A stretch of DNA of 64,000 nt from Rubellimicrobium arenae (GCF_017916275.1 NZ_JAFMST010000005.1:62001-126000); one strand, 5' to 3'. Numbered from the stretch's first letter, positions 8,829 through 18,017 are shown. Numbers and translations: made by a program. The notes: generated by a model from the sequence alone, not told the origin.

Positions 8829-9838
8829 TGGCGCTGCGCGACACGCACGTCACCCTCGCCCACGGCGGCGGCGGCAAGGCGATGCGGGACTTGATCGCCT
8901 CGGTCTTCGAGCCCGAGGGGCAGGAGGATCAGGCCCGCCTCATGGACGCGGCGCTTCAGGAGCCCGGCGCGAAGCTGGCCTTCACCACCGACAGCTTCGT
9001 GGTGACGCCGGTCGAGTTCCCGGGCGGCGACATCGGCAAGCTCGCGGTCTGTGGGACGGTCAACGATCTCGCCGTGGGCGGGGCGCGGCCGCTCTGGCTT
9101 TCGGCGGCCTTCATCATCGAGGAAGGCTGCGAAGTGGCGCTTCTCCGCCGCATCGCGAAGACGATGCGGGAGGAGGCCGATCGCTCGGGCGTGCGGATCG
9201 TGACGGGGGACACGAAGGTCGTCGGGCGCGGCTCGGCCGACAAGGTCTTCGTGACGACCGCCGGAGTGGGGGTGATCCCGCCCGGGCGGCACCTCGCGGC
9301 CGACACGATCCGGCCCGGCGACGTGGCGCTGGTGAACGGCGTTCTGGGCGACCACGGCGCGGCGATCCTCGCCGCGCGCGGCGACCTCGCGCTGTCGACG
9401 GACCTGCAGTCCGACTGTGCGAGCCTCGGGCACCTGATGGAGGCCGTGCTGACGGCGGCCCCGAACGCCCGCGCCGCGCGGGATGCCACGCGCGGGGGCC
9501 TTGCCGCCGCGCTCAACGAGATGGCGCAGGCGGCGGGCGTCGGCGTGGAGATCGACGAGGCGGCGCTGCCGCTCCGCCCCGAGGTGAAGGGAATGTGCGA
9601 GATCCTGGGCCTCGACCCGCTCTACCTCGCGAACGAAGGGACTCTCGTGCTGTTCGTTCCGCCCGAGGAGGCCGAGGCCGCTCTGGCCGCGATGCGCACG
9701 CGGCCCGAAGGACGGGCGGCGGCGATCATCGGGCGGGCGTCCGACCAAGGTCCCGGGCGCGTCACCATGCGAACGGCTTTCGGCGGACGGCGGATCGTGG
9801 ATATGCTGGTGGGCGAGCAGCTTCCCCGCATCTGCTGA
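8825..9838 (+). CDS. hypE: Hydrogenase cyanide-ligand synthase HypE
   Basis: PurM-like ATPase that dehydrates the carbamoylated C-terminal cysteine to thiocyanate, the source of the cyanide ligands. The 337-residue protein has the HGGGGKAM nucleotide loop near the N-terminus, TTDSFVVTPVEFPGGDIGKLA, and ends PRIC with the catalytic terminal cysteine. HypF, which supplies the carbamoyl group, is not in the window. The start overlaps the hypD stop (ATGATG). Confidence 0.96.
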   Translation: MMALRDTHVTLAHGGGGKAMRDLIASVFEPEGQEDQARLMDAALQEPGAKLAFTTDSFVVTPVEFPGGDIGKLAVCGTVNDLAVGGARPLWLSAAFIIEEGCEVALLRRIAKTMREEADRSGVRIVTGDTKVVGRGSADKVFVTTAGVGVIPPGRHLAADTIRPGDVALVNGVLGDHGAAILAARGDLALSTDLQSDCASLGHLMEAVLTAAPNARAARDATRGGLAAALNEMAQAAGVGVEIDEAALPLRPEVKGMCEILGLDPLYLANEGTLVLFVPPEEAEAALAAMRTRPEGRAAAIIGRASDQGPGRVTMRTAFGGRRIVDMLVGEQLPRIC

Positions 9839-9849
9839 AGGCGCGCCTC

Positions 9850-11145
9850 ATGACCTTTGCCCAGCCCATTGCCGCGCTGCCGGACCACCCCCAGCGCGTC
9901 GCCCTCGCCAACGAACTGCACGCCCGGCCCTTTCCGTCGCTGCGTGCACCGGGCGATGCCGTCTATCTCGCGATCAAGCCGGTGGATGGAGCGGCCCGGA
10001 ACCGGGAGGCCGAGCGGTCGCATCTCCTCGACCTTCTCGACCGGCATGGGGCGCCGCACCCCGCGCCCGGGGCGACCCACTGGTCCGGACGGATCGGGCG
10101 CTGCGAGCTGAAGTGGGAAAGCCACACGGAGTTCGTGACCTACCTCCTCTGGGAGGAGGGGGCGGCCGGTCCCGCCTTCCACCCCGATCTCCTGCGCAAG
10201 TTCCCGGCCGACTGGCTGGCCGCGGCGCCGGGCGCGCGGGTCGCTTCGGCCCTGATCCGGGTGGAGCCGCTCCGGGACGAGGAGGACATCGTCGACAAGG
10301 CCGCCGAGTGGTTCGTGGCCGAAAGCCTGACCGTGTCGCGGGTGCTCGACGATCAGGCGGTGGTCGCGGGGGACTTCCGCATCGACGCGGCAGGGCACAT
10401 GCGCTTTGCCGTGTTCGCCCGCGATGACCTGGGGGAACGGCGCACTGGCCGCGTGGTCCAGCAGCTCTGCGAGATCGAGACCTATCGCGCCATGGCCATG
10501 CTGGGCTTCGCCACCGCCCGCGACCTGGCGCAGCCCATGGCTGACCTCGACCGCCGCCTGTCGGCGCTGATCGAGGCGATGGCCTCGGAGCACGAGCAGC
10601 CGGCCGAGACCCTTCACAACCTCCTCGGCATCTCGGCGGAACTCGAGCATCTGGTCGCGCGGTCGAGCTTCCGCCTTTCGGCCACCGTCGCCTACGAGAC
10701 CATCGTGCTCCAGCGCATCGAGGCGCTGCGGGAGGCGCGCTTCGGCGGACGCCCCACCTTCGGCGAGTTCATGCAGCGCCGCTTCGATCCCGCCATGCGG
10801 ACCGCCGGCAGCACCGAGCGGCGGCTCCAGGCCATGTCGGCGCGGGCGCTGCGGGCGGGGGACCTGCTGCGGACGCGGGTGGACGTGGAACGGTCGGCGC
10901 AGAACCAGCGCCTGCTCGAGAGCATGGACCGCCGCGCCGATCTGGCACTCCGGCTCCAGCACACGGTCGAAGGGCTGAGCGTTGTGGCCGTCAGCTACTA
11001 CGGTGTGGGACTGGCGATGTACCTTCTTGGCCCCTTGGAGAAGTTCGCGGGCTTCGAGAAGCCGGTCCTCGCGGCAGTGGTGGCGCCCGTCGTGGTCGGC
11101 GTGACCTGGTTGGGGCTGCGTAAGGCGCGTCGTTCGCTTCACTGA
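9850..11145 (+). CDS. DUF3422 family membrane-anchored protein
   Basis: 431-residue protein of the uncharacterised DUF3422 family, common in proteobacteria. The N-terminal half opens with HPQRVALANELHARPF, a family hallmark. Two hydrophobic segments near the C-terminus (about 380-400 and 408-425) suggest a C-terminal membrane anchor with the bulk in the cytoplasm. The ATG lies 11 bases after hypE, so it may be read from the hyp promoter, but the family is not restricted to hydrogenase loci and a functional link is only inferred. Confidence 0.85.
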   Translation: MTFAQPIAALPDHPQRVALANELHARPFPSLRAPGDAVYLAIKPVDGAARNREAERSHLLDLLDRHGAPHPAPGATHWSGRIGRCELKWESHTEFVTYLLWEEGAAGPAFHPDLLRKFPADWLAAAPGARVASALIRVEPLRDEEDIVDKAAEWFVAESLTVSRVLDDQAVVAGDFRIDAAGHMRFAVFARDDLGERRTGRVVQQLCEIETYRAMAMLGFATARDLAQPMADLDRRLSALIEAMASEHEQPAETLHNLLGISAELEHLVARSSFRLSATVAYETIVLQRIEALREARFGGRPTFGEFMQRRFDPAMRTAGSTERRLQAMSARALRAGDLLRTRVDVERSAQNQRLLESMDRRADLALRLQHTVEGLSVVAVSYYGVGLAMYLLGPLEKFAGFEKPVLAAVVAPVVVGVTWLGLRKARRSLH

Positions 11146-11383
11146 CGGCGGGATAACTGCAGGGGCGCACAAGCTGCCGGACATGAACGCTTCGAGGTCT
11201 GGATCATCGAGGTCCCTCAGGGATACATGTCCGGCGTGTTGCAGCCGCTCCTGCGGAACCTGCTGGCCGGGGAATTTGAAAGTCTGGTGCACTGATCTAT
11301 CTGCCCCTTGCGATGTCAGGCGATCTGAGTGAACGAGGGCCGCGACGGGGCCTGTGAAGAATTGCATCGGGGCATGATGTGCG
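11146..11383. other. Intergenic, possible coding remnant
   Basis: In the same frame as the DUF3422 gene, the bases after its stop stay open to a TGA at 11293-11295 and translate plausibly (HERFEVWIIEVPQGYMSG... ending FESLVH). No start codon or ribosome site fits, and I do not recognise the family, so it could be a decayed gene tail. No terminator was evident. Confidence 0.3.
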
Positions 11384-11656
11384 ATGATGAGCTTCTGCCC
11401 CGACCCAACTGAAATGTCCGCCAACGGATCCCACGGGAAACTTCCGCAAGGTCTGCTCGATGCGTCGAACGACCTGGACAACGGCGACCTCTACGTCCTG
11501 TGGTGGTCCGATCCCCTGATGCGTGGACGTGTGACCCTTGCGAGGGCTCGGACCGTCCCGGACCTGGAGCAGTTTGCGACCGTCTGGAACCTGCCCCTGC
11601 GCTGGAAGTGGGTGGGTCTGATCGTTGGCGGGGCCTGGATCGAACGGGAACGCTAG
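11384..11656 (+). CDS. Small hypothetical protein
   Basis: Possible 90-residue protein with protein-like composition (DLYVLWWSDPLMRGRVTLARARTVPDLEQF), unlike the arginine/proline-heavy false frames around it. I do not recognise a family. There is no clear ribosome site before the ATG, and no partner gene. It stands between the hydrogenase and polysaccharide regions, so it may be an orphan gene or a remnant. Confidence 0.4.
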   Translation: MMSFCPDPTEMSANGSHGKLPQGLLDASNDLDNGDLYVLWWSDPLMRGRVTLARARTVPDLEQFATVWNLPLRWKWVGLIVGGAWIERER

Positions 11657-11895
11657 GCTGCCCAGTCCGATCGGCCTTGGTCGAAGATCATGCGTCCGCC
11701 CCCAAAGAGATCGGTGGTGCCGGGTAGCTCCCACGGGCCACGGAGGTCGGCCTCTCGTGATCCAGTTTGACCCGACCGCTTGGGACTGCGTCGGCCCGAC
11801 ATCATGATCCGGTTGACTGAGGCTGGCCCCTGGCGGCGGACAGCCGCGGGGTCTGGGCCGGGTGCATGGCCATCGGACGGCTCCGGTCGCGAGGC

Positions 11896-12969
11896 TCAGC
11901 TCTGACCGACGACCTTGGACTCTGCGTCCTTGGACAGGCTCCCGCGTCGCAGATCCGCAGCGACAAACGCGGGCGGCCAAGCCGCTTGCAGGATCGGGAC
12001 TGGGAGCCTGTAGAACCAGCCAAGACCCACGCGTGTGGCGATGTACTCCAGGATCAGGGACCCGGTCACTGCCGTAGCGAACAGTCCAAGCCACACGGCC
12101 AGAGGATGCAGGATGAGAAGCTGGACCGGCATGACGGCGTAGATGCCGGCCATGACAGGCATGTGACCCAGGAAGATCGGCAGCGAACGGCGCCCGAAGG
12201 CGTCAAAGGTTCGACGCAGGACCGGGACGGCCTGGACGCCCACGGCGGTGGCCACGGCGAAACCTGCACAGGCCAGGCTTTCGGCCGTCCCCTGGACCAG
12301 GCCGGACGAGACCAGGGCGTGAGCGATGAAGAACCCGCCAATGCACAGGAAAGCTATGACGGACGCGCGGGCATAGGTGGCGGTTGCCTGACGTATGAGG
12401 GCGGCCCCCAGGACGCCGAACATGTAGAACGGATAGTTCGAAACCATCGCGTAGGTGTAATATTCATCGCGCCATTCGTTGTAGGCGGCCAGGATGCCAA
12501 AGAACGCGAGCACGAAGACCGCTCGCCACAGGTTGCCAAAAGCCATCGTGATCCGGGCCGTCACGGCGAACAGCATGAGGGCGTACAGGAACCATAGTTC
12601 GCCCTGCGGCTCCCACAGAAGTTCGCTCAGCCGGGGAAGATTGCCATCCAGCCAGGGATACAGAGGGATCCAGGCGTTGATGGCCCTGCCGATGATCGTC
12701 CAAATGACGAGCAGCCACGCCAAAGGTCCGATCCTTTTGCGGACCAGTTGCCCGAAGGATGCCTGGACCACCCGTTCGGACAGGATTCCGGACGCCAGGA
12801 AAAACACTGGCATTCGCACATGCGTGAGCCAAAGGTTCAGGGTGGCGAGGGCCTCGGGAAAGGGTCCATGCAGTCGCGCGATCAGGAAAGCATGCCAGAA
12901 TACAACCAGCAGGATAGAGCCGCCTTTGGCCGTATCGATCCATCCTATCCGCTTTGCATTGGCCGGCAT
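11896..12969 (-). CDS. Acyltransferase family 3 membrane protein
   Basis: 357-residue integral membrane acyltransferase (Acyl_transf_3/OafA-like, Pfam family 1757). It opens with the family signature RIGWIDTAKGGSILLVVFWHA, with the conserved arginine or aspartate and the catalytic-type histidine at the end of helix 1. About ten hydrophobic segments follow, and there is no SGNH extension. Such enzymes move acetyl or other acyl groups across the inner membrane onto surface sugars. It is transcribed leftward, opposite to two exported SGNH-type proteins that could work with it on the same polymer. Confidence 0.88.
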   Translation of the reverse strand: MPANAKRIGWIDTAKGGSILLVVFWHAFLIARLHGPFPEALATLNLWLTHVRMPVFFLASGILSERVVQASFGQLVRKRIGPLAWLLVIWTIIGRAINAWIPLYPWLDGNLPRLSELLWEPQGELWFLYALMLFAVTARITMAFGNLWRAVFVLAFFGILAAYNEWRDEYYTYAMVSNYPFYMFGVLGAALIRQATATYARASVIAFLCIGGFFIAHALVSSGLVQGTAESLACAGFAVATAVGVQAVPVLRRTFDAFGRRSLPIFLGHMPVMAGIYAVMPVQLLILHPLAVWLGLFATAVTGSLILEYIATRVGLGWFYRLPVPILQAAWPPAFVAADLRRGSLSKDAESKVVGQS

Positions 12970-13363
12970 CGATTATGCGCTCGACTACAACAGCTTCCTG
13001 ATTCACCCTAGCTCAGTGCGCGATGAGATACTATTGTTCTTGTATGTGCGCCGATCCTTCCGAAACTGGCCCGAGTGTTCTTGATCGGAAGATCAGCTCA
13101 GAAACGCGACTCTGCGATTTGATGATCCGGGCCACGCCCAAGCTGGCCCGAAGTCTAAGACCATTCCAGATTCGGTCGATGTTCTGGCTGACAAGGCCCA
13201 AGCGGTTCAGTCTGGACCATGGTGACAGCGATGCGGCCGGAACCTGCACGGCGATCGGACATCGCTTGGTCGGATCGGCGGGATCGACGGGCGATACCGG
13301 ATGGGCAGATTTCGGACCAAGGGTTGCAGCACATCGGTTCTTGGACGGTGAGGGAGGTTCAGC
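12970..13363. promoter_or_regulatory. Divergent intergenic region, acyltransferase / SGNH protein
   Basis: 394 bases between two diverging genes, so it should hold promoters for both. Lower-GC stretches lie near 13022-13050 (gatactattgttcttg). ATCGGAA, a heptamer that recurs upstream of other genes in this region, is at 13084-13090. No gene or terminator was seen. Confidence 0.4.
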
Positions 13364-14380
13364 ATGCTCCAGACCGGCGTCTGGCGCGATCCGTTAAGAG
13401 CGATTTGGCCGCGACGTCGCGTTCTGGCCGCCGCCGTTGCCGCCAGCGGAGCCACGGCCATCTTGGGCGGCTGGCTGCGGCACGTCTTGGGGACCCGGCA
13501 ACTCAGCGATGCGGAACTGGCCGACATCTACGCTACGCCAGCGCCGCCCCCGGGCGGACCCCTGAGGGTGTACCACCTCGGTCATAGCCTGGTCGGACGC
13601 GATATGCCGGCGATGCTGGCGCAACTGGCGTCAGCGGGGCACAGATACGAATCCCAGCTTGGCTGGGGCGCCACGTTGAAAGCGCACTGGGAGGGGAAAG
13701 ACGCCGTCGCCGGCTTCGACGAGGAGAATGCCCATTCCCGGTTCCGGGACGCGCGCGATGCGCTATCAAGCGGTGACTACGACGCCTTCATCTTCACCGA
13801 GATGGTCGAGATCCGGGATGCCATCCGCTATCACGACAGCTCCGGCCACGCCCTGAAGTGGATGCGACTGGCCCGCAACGGCAATCCGGACATCCGCGTC
13901 TACCTCTACGAGACGTGGCATGCCCTAGACACGCCGGATGGCTGGCTCGAGAGGCTGGACGGCGATCTTGACCAGTCCTGGGACCGCGGCGTCCTCCGGC
14001 CCGCCCTGTCCGTCGACGCAGCCGTTCGCCCGGCCCACATCATTCCGGCAGGTCAGATCCTGGCCCGCTTCGTGCGCGAGGTCGAAGCGCGCGGCGGCAT
14101 CGACGAAGCGGGCAGTCGCAAAGATCTCTTCGCACGGGACGCCGACGGAACGCTCGATCCCATACACCTGAATGATCTGGGAAATTATCTCGTGGCCCTG
14201 GCCCACTTCGCGGTGCTTTACCGGCAGGACCCGACAGGCCTGCCGCGCGAGTTGAGGCGGGCCGATAGCACCGCTGCCGCGCCGCCTTCCGTGGCACTGG
14301 CCAGGCTGATGCAGGAGATCGTCTGGCAGGTGGTGACGGAAATGCCCGCGACCGGAGTTCAAGTGGAGACGGCGGCCTGA
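13364..14380 (+). CDS. Exported SGNH-like protein of the polysaccharide region
   Basis: 338 residues. A twin-arginine-like start (RRRVLAAAVAASGATAILGG, about residues 18-37) predicts export. The mature part begins a SGNH-like fold with YHLGHSLVGRDMP (block I; serine in GHS), and ends with HLNDLGNYLVALAHF, which resembles the block V Asp/His segment. A role in adding or removing acyl groups from a surface polymer is inferred from the fold and the neighbouring acyltransferase. The ribosome site GAGGGAGG precedes the ATG at good spacing. Confidence 0.7.
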   Translation: MLQTGVWRDPLRAIWPRRRVLAAAVAASGATAILGGWLRHVLGTRQLSDAELADIYATPAPPPGGPLRVYHLGHSLVGRDMPAMLAQLASAGHRYESQLGWGATLKAHWEGKDAVAGFDEENAHSRFRDARDALSSGDYDAFIFTEMVEIRDAIRYHDSSGHALKWMRLARNGNPDIRVYLYETWHALDTPDGWLERLDGDLDQSWDRGVLRPALSVDAAVRPAHIIPAGQILARFVREVEARGGIDEAGSRKDLFARDADGTLDPIHLNDLGNYLVALAHFAVLYRQDPTGLPRELRRADSTAAAPPSVALARLMQEIVWQVVTEMPATGVQVETAA

Positions 14381-14841
14381 GGTGAGGGGCACGTGCCTGC
14401 TCCGGCGACACGGCCTGCATACGGTCGAGGAAGACCCGAAGCAGGCTTGGCCGCCACCCCATTGCTCCTCCAAGGAGCCGGGAGGCCAGTCACGAGGGCG
14501 AACGCGCAAGGGCGGCAAGCCGCGATCGAACCGGCAGAAACCGTGCCGCTGGACAGACCAGTGTCAGGGTGAACGCGACATCGGTCCATCCGATGCCGTT
14601 GCTGTCAATCCTTGTCCAGGCAGACATCGACCTGGGCAGCGGCAAACGCGATTGCGGGAGGTTGCAGAGTTCGGTTTCAGGTTGCGGTGACGGCTCCGAC
14701 CAGCGCGATCGGGCGAAACGATGCAGGTCGCCACCCCGTTGCGCGCCGATCAGACCTGATCTGGACCCGCAGCGCAGGGAGGGTCCGATCCTTGACGGCG
14801 GCTCGTCCGGGTGGACCCGCACGAGCCATGGAGCGCAAAGT
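14381..14841. other. Convergent intergenic region, nothing recognised
   Basis: 461 bases between the 3' ends of the SGNH-like gene and the VPEID-CTERM gene. All reading frames here look non-coding. No clear hairpin with a T-run, repeat or RNA gene was found. Confidence 0.4.
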
Positions 14842-15072
14842 TCAAACCGCCTCGCGACGACGACGGCTCCGCTCCCAAGCAAGCAAGGTGATGCTGGCCA
14901 CTGCCGCAATGGCGAGCAACCCCGCCGAGGCATCGATTTCGGGGACTTGGTGAACGACAGGAGGCTTCGGCACATGGGGTGGGGGACCACCCCTGTGGGT
15001 GGGCGTATGATGAGCAAGGGCCGGTGAGGCCAGTGCTACGTAGACAAGCGCAGTCAGCAGTTTTGATTTCAT
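14842..15072 (-). CDS. Tiny VPEID-CTERM sorting-signal protein
   Basis: 76-residue precursor. Residues 1-20 are a signal peptide (KSKLLTALVYVALASPALA, cut likely after ALA). Residues 21-42 are a short His/Pro-rich stretch (HHTPTH...PPPHVPKPP). Residues 43-47 are VPEID, then a hydrophobic helix (about 50-65) and a basic tail ERSRRRR. This tripartite end is the VPEID-CTERM signal recognised by exosortase E, whose gene is at 47563. The passenger of about 22 residues is remarkably short. The ATG at 15072 was chosen because it starts the signal peptide; the frame is open to 15273. Its function is unknown; a short surface tag or adhesin-like peptide is possible. Confidence 0.85.
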   Translation of the reverse strand: MKSKLLTALVYVALASPALAHHTPTHRGGPPPHVPKPPVVHQVPEIDASAGLLAIAAVASITLLAWERSRRRREAV

Positions 15073-15466
15073 GGTGTCGCGTGGCCTTCCCTGGCAACCC
15101 GATGCAAAGTCAACATTTCCAACATGTATGTTGTTATATTTCCAGATCGGAAACAGTGATGCAATAGAAATACGAGGCAGATTCGGCCTTTTCGACGCCG
15201 TTTTTCCGAGCTCGATTCTGTGAATGCGTATCCCGGCTCCACTCGATTGAAAGTTGTGAAATAATGACTTCATGTTCTATATGATCAATCCTGGGTAGAT
15301 CGAATGATTTTCCAGGCGCGGGGGTGGTTGAGCTTTTCGCGCTCACGGCAGCGGTCATCTGGGCACGACCCTCGGCAGGCGCTCGGGAGCCCTGATCCCG
15401 GGCTGGGACTGGACGGAGCGCGCGGGAACCAGTCATGACTGGCGACATGGTTGTGGAGGAGTCAAC
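15073..15466. promoter_or_regulatory. Divergent intergenic region with palindromic element
   Basis: 394 bases between VPEID-CTERM (leftward) and a CE2-like esterase (rightward), noticeably AT-rich at 15110-15290. It contains a 14-bp inverted repeat CAACAT-GT-ATGTTG at 15120-15133, followed 12 bases later by ATCGGAAA (15146-15153). The 14-mer starting at 15121 recurs with one change upstream of the GT61 gene (16773-16786), again beside ATCGGAAA. This is a candidate regulator site. Confidence 0.5.
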
Positions 15467-16714
15467 GTGCGTGCCGGTCGGCTATGGGCGGTGGTCGGGA
15501 TGTCGGCGCTCTTGGGCGGATCTCTTCTGGCCTGGGCCTGCTCCGGGTGGCCCGCTGTGACATCCGCCCCAGTTTCCTCGGCTCTCTGGACGGTCCTCCG
15601 ACTGGGCTCGGCGCCGGACCTGACAGTCGCGGAGCTCAGTTGGCACGAGGTCGGGAAGCTACAGCTGCAGGCTCTGCCATTGACCCTGATCGGCCGGACC
15701 TTGTCGGAGCCGGGCAATCCGGCCGAAGGCGAGGGCGGTTTCCGGCATCAGTGGCCCGGTGTCTATGCGACAGGCCGGTTCGATGGAGACACCGTGGTGA
15801 TTGGGTTCGACGACGGCCTGAACCGGTATCGGATCGCGGTGGACGGGGAGCCTGGGCCTGTCATCGTCGTCAACCGGCCAGGTCGCCGATCGATCCGATT
15901 GGCTGGCCTCGGTCCGGGCGCGCACCTGATCCGCATCGACAAAATCAGCGAATCCCCGGATGCGTCAGGGCGCTTCATCGGGATTGGAGTGCCGGAAGGC
16001 CACGGCCGACCTCCGCCAGCCCCACTGGATCGGCAGATCGAGTTCATCGGCGATTCCGACACGGTGGGCTACGGCAATCTGTCATTGGACCGCGACTGCG
16101 CGCCTGAGGATCTCCTTGGGCTGACGGACACCCGGGAAGCGTTCGGTCCGCGGGTCGCCCGACACTTCCACGCCGATTACGAAACGATGGCGCAGTCTGG
16201 CATCGGCGTGGTGCGCAACTACGATGGTGCGCTGCCTGGGCGCACGATACCCTTGATCTACCCTCGCGCACTGCCCGATGAAGCCGCGCCGAAGGCAGGG
16301 GACAGGTGGGCGCCTGACATCATCGTTCTGGCCTTGGGATCCAACGACTTCGCCACGCCGCTGACCGAAGGGGAGAGGTGGGCCGACAACGACGACCTCC
16401 GAACCGATTTCCAGGCCGGCTATGTCGAATTCCTGAAGGCCATCCGCCGCGCCCATCCCGGGGCGTACCTCCTGCTCGGTGCATGGGAGCAGTACGGTCC
16501 CGACTACATGCTGGCTCATCAGGCCATCGTTCGGGATCTGAAGGCCCAGGGGGAGGCCCGCGTCGATCTGATCATCCTTCCGCAGATGGACCGTTCGGCC
16601 TGCGATTGGCACCCGTCCTTGTCCGACCACGAGACCGTGGCGCAGGCTCTCATCGACTATATCGAGGCGCGACCGGGAATGTGGGACGATGCGGCCGAAG
16701 CCAAGGGGCATTAG
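15467..16714 (+). CDS. Exported SGNH/GDSL esterase, CE2-like
   Basis: 415 residues starting at GTG 15467, which has an ideal GGAGGA ribosome site. Residues 1-25 form a signal peptide or lipoprotein-like segment (LLGGSLLAWACSG; a cysteine at about 25). A beta-rich N-terminal domain (about 50-185) precedes an SGNH hydrolase domain with FIGDSDTVGYGN (nucleophile serine in GDS), ALGSNDF (block III) and CDWHPSLSDH (block V Asp/His). This two-domain layout is that of carbohydrate esterase family 2 deacetylases. It probably edits acetyl groups on the extracellular polymer made nearby. Confidence 0.85.
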   Translation: MRAGRLWAVVGMSALLGGSLLAWACSGWPAVTSAPVSSALWTVLRLGSAPDLTVAELSWHEVGKLQLQALPLTLIGRTLSEPGNPAEGEGGFRHQWPGVYATGRFDGDTVVIGFDDGLNRYRIAVDGEPGPVIVVNRPGRRSIRLAGLGPGAHLIRIDKISESPDASGRFIGIGVPEGHGRPPPAPLDRQIEFIGDSDTVGYGNLSLDRDCAPEDLLGLTDTREAFGPRVARHFHADYETMAQSGIGVVRNYDGALPGRTIPLIYPRALPDEAAPKAGDRWAPDIIVLALGSNDFATPLTEGERWADNDDLRTDFQAGYVEFLKAIRRAHPGAYLLLGAWEQYGPDYMLAHQAIVRDLKAQGEARVDLIILPQMDRSACDWHPSLSDHETVAQALIDYIEARPGMWDDAAEAKGH

Positions 16715-16905
16715 GCCCGGCGTTCGCCGGGGCAGCGCCCGCCGAACGGGATTTCATTCCTCCCGATCGGAAAACATGTATGCTGTATTATAGGGGAGAC
16801 AGGGCTGAACAGCGGGCTCGACCGCTCAGATGAACCCGGCAGGGGTGGATCCTGATCCAGCCCTGTGGGGAAATTTGGTTCGGCCTGCCAAGATGGGAAC
16901 GGAGC
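16715..16905 (+). promoter_or_regulatory. Upstream region of GT61 gene
   Basis: A 6-bp GC stem CCCGGC/GCCGGG with a 4-base loop (16716-16731) follows the esterase stop, without a T-run, so it is a weak terminator candidate. ATCGGAAAA at 16766-16774 overlaps AACATGTATGCTGT (16773-16786), a near copy of the element at 15121. A -10-like TATTAT follows in tgtattatag. Confidence 0.45.
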
Positions 16906-17961
16906 GTGATCCGATTTCGACCGGTGGCGGGGCTTATCCGCAAAGTCTACAGTGGCACGATCCCTGATCTGAGCATGCTGGCGCGGGATCAGTGGGACGC
17001 GGCGCCGGGCGGCGTCACTCATGTCCCCCCCGCCATCCACCTTCCGGGCCAGCTCGATCGGATCAGGGGCACGGAGTTTGCCTCCTTGACCGATGTCCTT
17101 GCGGTTTTCCGTGGCGGGTTCGATGTCGAACATCCGCCGACCAGGGCCTATCGGATCATGGACGTGGATCTGGTGGACGGGGTGCTGTTCGGGTCCGGCG
17201 CGCAGCGGCACCTTCGCCCCCGCAGCCTCCGGGTGCCCGTGTATCGGCCTCCTCGGGAGGCCATGTCCGCGGCAGTGTACGAAAGCTGGAACGGGAACCG
17301 CTGGTTCGGTGTCTGGCTCCACGAGGATTGTCTGACCTATCGGTTGGCCGAGGCGTCGGGCCTGCCCGTCGTCGCGACGATCCCGAAGAGCGAATGGTGG
17401 CACAGGCCAGCCTATGAGGCGCGGCTGGCCATCGCGCCGCGGTTCGTCGGAGACATGCACTTCGATGAGCTCGTCCTGTTCGACGACCTGTCGAACAACC
17501 TCGGCAAGGCGGAGCGGGCGCGCGATCTGAGGTCAAGGCTGGTCGGCCCGGGTCGGGAGCCATCCCTTCCAGGCGTCTACCTGATGCGCGGCACGGGAGG
17601 CGATCCCCGCGTCTTGGCCAACGAACGCGCTATCGCGGAGCGCTTCGCGCAGGAGCTCGGTTTCGAGATCCTGGACCCGTCCAACTCCACGCTCGATGAG
17701 ATCGCGGCGGCCTGCGGTCGTGCCCGCGTCGTGGCCGGAGTCGAGGGCAGTCATCTCGTCCATGGAATCATGATGATGCCAGAAGCTGCAATTCTTCTGG
17801 TTATTCAACCTCCGGAACGGGTTTGTTCGATTCTGAAGTCCCTGACGGATAGACAGGCCCAAAAGTTTGCCTTTGTTGTTGCCGAAAGTGGGACAGACAG
17901 CTTTACTGCCAATTGGGAAGATATCAGACGAACGTACGACATGGCCGTGTCGGCCCAGTAG
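16906..17961 (+). CDS. Glycosyltransferase family 61 protein
   Basis: 351-residue protein of the GT61/DUF563 type. The N-terminal half has VYESWNGNRWFGVWLHEDC, resembling the conserved region around NYYHWL in this family. The C-terminal half has LPGVYLMRGTGGDPR, then a conserved ANERAIAERF and ARVVAGVEGSHLVHGI, matching the GT61 G-x-H-GA box. It probably adds a sugar (xylose or GlcNAc in known members) to the surface polymer. The start is GTG at 16906; GTG is used by several genes here. Confidence 0.8.
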   Translation: MIRFRPVAGLIRKVYSGTIPDLSMLARDQWDAAPGGVTHVPPAIHLPGQLDRIRGTEFASLTDVLAVFRGGFDVEHPPTRAYRIMDVDLVDGVLFGSGAQRHLRPRSLRVPVYRPPREAMSAAVYESWNGNRWFGVWLHEDCLTYRLAEASGLPVVATIPKSEWWHRPAYEARLAIAPRFVGDMHFDELVLFDDLSNNLGKAERARDLRSRLVGPGREPSLPGVYLMRGTGGDPRVLANERAIAERFAQELGFEILDPSNSTLDEIAAACGRARVVAGVEGSHLVHGIMMMPEAAILLVIQPPERVCSILKSLTDRQAQKFAFVVAESGTDSFTANWEDIRRTYDMAVSAQ

Positions 17962-18017
17962 GGACCAGGCCGGAGCGTCCGATTGTCTGCCAACCGGGAC
18001 AGTGCTGAGGGAGTGCT

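Noticed and set aside
14569-15027. Rightward frame of 152 codons near the VPEID gene
   Set aside because: Low-complexity Arg/Gly-rich translation; the leftward strand has a clear signal peptide and VPEID-CTERM signal.
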